Positions 23,466 to 26,383 of a stretch of 26,383 bases of DNA are shown piece after piece. The notes beneath the pieces are model-generated. The model searched no databases and had not been told where the DNA came from. It worked only from the letters and a program-made list of their open reading frames with translations. How positions within the stretch are numbered: the first letter of the stretch is position 1; every line of letters starts with the position of its first letter. The position numbers and the translations under genes were made by a program. This DNA is from an uncultured Eubacterium sp. (GTDB lineage Bacteria > Bacillota > Clostridia > Lachnospirales > Lachnospiraceae). Where the stretch lies: the NCBI GenBank assembly GCA_910584345.1, contig CAJTZX010000050.1, forward strand, positions 1-26,383, in the 5' to 3' direction.

Positions 23466-24851
23466 ATGAAACGTTTTGTAAGTTATTTATATTCAATCTA
23501 TAACAATCAAAAAATGCACAATGCCGGATTTGCCAGAATGGAACTTCGTACAGGACGCAACCGGGTCGATATTCATTTAAAGGAAAATGGATATGCCGGT
23601 AAAACCGGGACAGTTTATTTATTTATCAGAAAGCAAAAAAATATACAAGGGATTTCGATTGGAGACATAACTTTTCGGGGAAATCAGGCAGATTTTCGTT
23701 ATGAACAGGCAGAAGAAAATATTGGACAGACACCATGGCAAATTATGCAGATGAATGGAATTTTGATTATTGTGGATGATCGGCCGGCGTTTTTGAGCCA
23801 GTGGGATGAACAGCCGGTAGATACTACACATTTTGAAATATGGGGTGAAGACAAGCGGACGGAAGAAAATAAAAGTGAAACTAAGACCGAAAATGTAAAG
23901 CAAAATATACAGAAAGAAAAACCCGAATCAGTTCAGCAACGTCAAAATATGAAGATGTCAATACAAAAAACAAAATCTCAGGAGAAAGACATATCCAATG
24001 AGAATAAAGACGACAATTCAAATATGAAAAAGTTTCCGTCTGAATTGAAGCAGGAACATACAATGGGTACAGAAGATCAGCAGCCTGACGAAAATTTAAT
24101 AGCGAGAGAATCTCAAGTAAAAAATAAAAGTACATTAGAACCAGAATCTTTAGTGAAACATAAAAACACGCAGGCAACAGAGTCCCAGTTGAAACATGAA
24201 AATGTGCAGTTAACAGAATCAAAGTCGAAACATAAAAACACGCAAGCAACAGAATCGCAGTCGAAACATAAAAATACACAGTTAACAGAATCGCAGTCGA
24301 AACATAAAAATACACAGGCAACAGAATCCCAGTTAAAACATAAAAATACGCAGTTAACAGAATCGCGGTCTAAAAATGAAAGTTTATCAGGCAATCGAAC
24401 ATCAAAGATGTTATCAGGAGGAACAAATGAAAATGAAACGACAGTGCCAGGCGGTAATATCCAAACAGCTGAGTTACAACCACAACCAGTAGATGCATGG
24501 ATGCAAACTTGGCGTAATATGCTACGAATATTTCCGGTGCTGAATCAGTTTTCAGAAAAAAGTAATGTGCTTTGTGTGCGTATTGAAATAAAAGATGTTC
24601 GTCTGCTGCCGGAAAAATACTGGAGTATGATAAATAACAGTTTTTTGTTACATGGCTTTTTCAATTATAGACATCTTGCATTTGGCAGGATTGGTCAGAA
24701 TTGGTTTATTGGTATACCAGGTATCTACCAAAATCAGGAGCATGTTATGGCTTCCATCTTTGGTTTTCCTGACTTTCTTCCACAAAAAGATAAAAATGAA
24801 AATGGAGAACAGCCAGGATATTGGTATCGTACTTTGGGGAATCAGATGTGA
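23466..24851 (+). CDS. DUF6128-like protein with a repetitive linker
   Basis: A 461-residue protein with two conserved ends and a variable centre. Residues 1-135 (FVSYLYSIYNNQK, NAGFARMELRTGRNRVDIHL, then LSQWDEQP) and the last 110 or so (EKYWSMINNSFLLHGFFNYRH, then IGIPGIYQNQEHVMASIFGFPDF and PGYWYRTL) resemble the DUF6128 proteins common in Lachnospiraceae, whose function is unknown. Residues about 140-320 are a hydrophilic Lys/Glu/Gln/Ser-rich linker built in part of 12-residue repeats. There is no signal peptide or TM segment, so it should be cytoplasmic. The TATAAT at 23431-23436 may be its promoter; ribosome-site spacing is poor (AGGAG 13 bases upstream, or AAGG 3 bases), so the start is moderately certain. 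It converges on the GNAT gene with only 10 bases between stops. Confidence 0.72.
   Translation: MKRFVSYLYSIYNNQKMHNAGFARMELRTGRNRVDIHLKENGYAGKTGTVYLFIRKQKNIQGISIGDITFRGNQADFRYEQAEENIGQTPWQIMQMNGILIIVDDRPAFLSQWDEQPVDTTHFEIWGEDKRTEENKSETKTENVKQNIQKEKPESVQQRQNMKMSIQKTKSQEKDISNENKDDNSNMKKFPSELKQEHTMGTEDQQPDENLIARESQVKNKSTLEPESLVKHKNTQATESQLKHENVQLTESKSKHKNTQATESQSKHKNTQLTESQSKHKNTQATESQLKHKNTQLTESRSKNESLSGNRTSKMLSGGTNENETTVPGGNIQTAELQPQPVDAWMQTWRNMLRIFPVLNQFSEKSNVLCVRIEIKDVRLLPEKYWSMINNSFLLHGFFNYRHLAFGRIGQNWFIGIPGIYQNQEHVMASIFGFPDFLPQKDKNENGEQPGYWYRTLGNQM
24108..24395 (+). repeat. 36-bp tandem repeat inside the DUF6128-like gene
   Basis: About seven full copies and a degenerate eighth, starting at 24108, 24144, 24180, 24216, 24252, 24288, 24324 and 24360. 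Each unit encodes 12 residues of the pattern ESQxKHKNTQAT or ESQxKHKNTQLT. The A and L variants of the last but one position alternate in the central copies, suggesting a 72-bp higher-order unit. All units keep frame. It is a likely site of length variation between strains. Confidence 0.9.
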
Positions 24852-24861
24852 TATTAATGTG

Positions 24862-25407
24862 TTATGGGCGGATAATACTGTATATTACATGGTCTTCCCA
24901 TATCCCACGTATCAATGCACTTTTACGTGCGATGCCTTCACGTTCAAAACCAATACGTTCTACAAGATGAATAGAAGCAGTATTGTCTGGCATAATATGT
25001 GCGGTCAAACGATGCAGGTTCATTTCATAAAAAGCGATATTGATACATTTGCGAAGCGCTTCAGAAGCATAGCCGTGATGCCATGTAAGAGAGTCGAATT
25101 TGTAACCTACTTCGCTGCTTTGATAGATATGACGGATAATATTACGGAAACAGACCGTACCGATAACATGGGCAAGGTCTGTTTTTTTATATATCCAAAA
25201 ACGTACGCCTGTCTGCTTGATACACATTTGGAATTCATGGTTTAAAACACGCCGTTGATAGGCTTCCGTATAAAAATTTTCCGGTCGTGCAGCTTCGCAA
25301 AGTTCAAAAAGTTCACGATTGGTCAAATAAAAACGCAGAATGTCGTTGGCATAAGAGCCATCCAGAATTTTTAAAATTAATCGGTCCGTTTCATATGAAA
25401 ATTTCAT
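24862..25407 (-). CDS. GNAT N-acetyltransferase, RimJ/RimL type
   Basis: A 181-residue GNAT protein. It opens with the TDRLILK strand seen in RimJ/RimL enzymes and has VIGTVCFRNI and the core SEVGYKFDSLTWHHGYASEALR, where the GYASEA segment corresponds to the acetyl-CoA pyrophosphate loop. It ends with RLTAHIMPDNTASIHLVERIGFEREGIARKS, the typical Asn-X-Ala-Ser helix and GF-E-G strand. It should acetylate an amino group on a ribosomal protein or small molecule; the substrate is not evident. GGAGGT lies before the ATG. It is convergent with the DUF6128-like gene and divergent from tadA. Confidence 0.87.
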   Translation of the reverse strand: MKFSYETDRLILKILDGSYANDILRFYLTNRELFELCEAARPENFYTEAYQRRVLNHEFQMCIKQTGVRFWIYKKTDLAHVIGTVCFRNIIRHIYQSSEVGYKFDSLTWHHGYASEALRKCINIAFYEMNLHRLTAHIMPDNTASIHLVERIGFEREGIARKSALIRGIWEDHVIYSIIRP

Positions 25408-25477
25408 GAGATACCTCCATAATATCTATATATAAATTTTTTATATCATGCAATTATCATATTTTATTAAAACAGAA

Positions 25478-25507
25478 TTGCAGAACACAGTTTTAGTATA
25501 GTATAAT
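25478..25507 (+). promoter_or_regulatory. Candidate tadA promoter
   Basis: TATAAT (25502-25507) with TTGCAG (25478-25483) 18 bp upstream. The -10 is perfect, the -35 shares only TTG with the consensus. Confidence 0.55.
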
Positions 25508-25553
25508 GAAAGAGATACATCAAGCTATAAGTAAAAAATTAGGAGGTTTAACT

Positions 25554-26045
25554 ATGCCTGCGAAGATGTCAGTGGAGGAAAAATTTATGAAAGAAGCTTT
25601 AAAAGAAGCGAAAAAAGCATACTTCATTGATGAAGTTCCAATTGGCTGTGTGATTGTTCAGGATGATAAAATTATTGCCAGAGGATATAATCGTAGAAAT
25701 ATAGATAAAAATACACTTGCACATGCAGAACTTACAGCAATTCGAAAGGCGAGCAAGAAAATTGGCGATTGGCGATTGGAAGATTGTACGATGTATATTA
25801 CACTGGAACCATGCCAAATGTGTGCTGGAGCAATTGTGCAGTCTAGAATGAAAAAAGTAGTAATTGGAGCCATGAATCCAAAAGCGGGATGTGCTGGATC
25901 TGTTCTAAATTTATTACAGATGCCAAAGTTTAATCATCAGGTAGAAATTGTAAACGGCATATTAGAAGAAGAATGTTCTTCTATGCTGAGTGGCTTTTTT
26001 GTAAAATTGCGAGAAAGGAAAAAAGAAAAGCTGGCGGAGGAATAA
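25554..26045 (+). CDS. tadA: tRNA-specific adenosine(34) deaminase
   Basis: A 163-residue cytidine-deaminase-fold enzyme that converts A34 to inosine in tRNA-Arg(ACG), an essential step for decoding. The zinc site is complete: His57 with catalytic Glu59 in AHAEL, and Cys87 and Cys90 in PCQMC. The context GDWRLEDCTMYITLEPCQMCAG and the later NPKAGCAGS motif are characteristic of TadA rather than of guanine deaminases. The ATG at 25554 has AGGAGG 7 bases before it; the in-frame ATG at 25506 falls within the putative -10 and is unlikely to be used. The gene stands alone and is followed by rRNA-type promoters, a common neighbourhood. Confidence 0.93.
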   Translation: MPAKMSVEEKFMKEALKEAKKAYFIDEVPIGCVIVQDDKIIARGYNRRNIDKNTLAHAELTAIRKASKKIGDWRLEDCTMYITLEPCQMCAGAIVQSRMKKVVIGAMNPKAGCAGSVLNLLQMPKFNHQVEIVNGILEEECSSMLSGFFVKLRERKKEKLAEE

Positions 26046-26048
26046 AAT

Positions 26049-26114
26049 ATGAAAAGTAAAAAATTGAATTCAAACAAAAAAATAAAAAAATGTAAAAAAA
26101 TGGTTGACATGTAA
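26049..26114 (+). CDS. Possible 21-residue lysine-rich peptide after tadA
   Basis: An ATG with GGAGG about 8 bases upstream (overlapping the end of tadA) opens a 21-codon frame rich in Lys and Asn, ending at TAA 26112-26114. It overlaps the -35 of the first tandem promoter. The ribosome site is good but the composition is that expected from any A-rich sequence. It is listed as a possibility only. Confidence 0.2.
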   Translation: MKSKKLNSNKKIKKCKKMVDM

Positions 26115-26132
26115 AAATATCTATGCTAATAT
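26104..26132 (+). promoter_or_regulatory. First tandem promoter of the probable rRNA operon
   Basis: TTGACA (26104-26109), 17 bp, TAATAT (26127-26132), with TG just before the -10. Confidence 0.75.
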
Positions 26133-26196
26133 AACATTCGCCGCAAGGACAGCGGACAAGAGTTTTGAAAGAAAACTAAAAAAATTGAAAAAGCTA

Positions 26197-26225
26197 TTGA
26201 CAAGAAATAACAAATATGATAGTCT
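26197..26225 (+). promoter_or_regulatory. Second tandem promoter of the probable rRNA operon
   Basis: TTGACA (26197-26202) with a weak -10 (TAGTCT, 26220-26225) at 17 bp. The preceding AAAAAAATTGAAAAA segment is repeated before the third promoter, so the unit looks duplicated. Confidence 0.5.
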
Positions 26226-26287
26226 ATAGCAGTTGCAGCTAGTCAGCTGAGCAAATAAAAAGGAAATAAAAAAATTGAAAAAAGTTC

Positions 26288-26316
26288 TTGACAAACAAAA
26301 AAAGAACTGCTATAAT
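26288..26316 (+). promoter_or_regulatory. Third tandem promoter, perfect consensus
   Basis: TTGACA (26288-26293), 17 bp, TATAAT (26311-26316): a full sigma-A consensus with an A-rich upstream segment, the strongest promoter in the window. The stretch from 26317 to the window end looks like the leader of an rRNA operon; the rRNA itself is not in the window. Confidence 0.9.
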
Positions 26317-26383
26317 GACTAAGCTGTACGAAGCAAATAAGAACATTGATAATTGAACAGTGAAATAACCTTGAAAGATTCAA

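Noticed and set aside
24113..24394. Long open frames on the minus strand with CVFLCFD-like repeats
   Set aside because: These are the antisense reading of the tandem repeat; they have no ribosome site and no independent similarity.
24108..24395. Regular 36-bp repeats suggesting a CRISPR array
   Set aside because: The repeats are directly head-to-tail without unique spacers, keep one reading frame and encode a 12-residue protein repeat inside a longer gene.

Overview
The window looks like a chromosomal segment of a low-GC anaerobic Firmicute, most likely a Lachnospiraceae-type gut Clostridium. The reasons are a reverse rubrerythrin next to a PerR-like Fur protein, a YesM/YesN-style two-component system, a DUF6128-like gene, Cys-lipobox lipoproteins, AT-rich spacers and strong AGGAGG ribosome sites. 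The genus cannot be fixed from the sequence.

Left arm (1-4761) is a graveyard. A DDE transposase with an internal deletion and frameshift (1-849) abuts an IS66-type remnant with recognisable terminal inverted repeats (850-2018). This is followed by a large secreted or surface protein gene decayed by a 5' truncation, frameshifts and a nonsense codon (2395-4761). Next come a small lipoprotein and a secreted transglutaminase-like protein with cell-wall-binding-type repeats (5063-6287), a two-TM membrane protein (6552-6944), an XRE regulator (7122-7436, minus), and a two-gene cassette of a PIN/NYN-like nuclease and a small AAA/ABC-like ATPase (7698-9357).

The centre (9607-19972) is a complete galactose-type sugar uptake and sensing locus. 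It holds mglB-mglA-mglC (binding lipoprotein, double ATPase, permease), a terminator, a strong extended -10 promoter, then an AraC-type response regulator, a sensor histidine kinase and two more periplasmic-binding proteins. The kinase probably reads sugar through one or both of the extra binding proteins and the regulator probably controls mglBAC. The standout is MglB. Its domain order is circularly permuted relative to the standard galactose-binding protein: the segment that is normally N-terminal (with the Asp and Phe of the sugar pocket) sits at the C-terminus, and the mature protein starts at the strand bearing the FN motif. A normally ordered paralogue with an intact pocket lies 8 kb downstream in the same locus and serves as an internal control. 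MglC is also unusual in carrying a cytoplasmic coiled-coil extension of about 215 residues.

Right of the sugar locus (19888-21990) is a second decayed accessory patch. It has a HEPN-domain gene cut short at its 3' end, a BrnT/BrnA-like toxin-antitoxin pair with a frameshifted toxin, and an ISLre2-family transposase remnant. The remainder is housekeeping-like: reverse rubrerythrin, PerR/Fur regulator with its own promoter and operator-like box, a DUF6128-like protein with a 36-bp tandem repeat, a RimJ/RimL-type GNAT, and tadA. The window ends in tandem TTGACA promoters that look like the start of an rRNA operon lying just outside.
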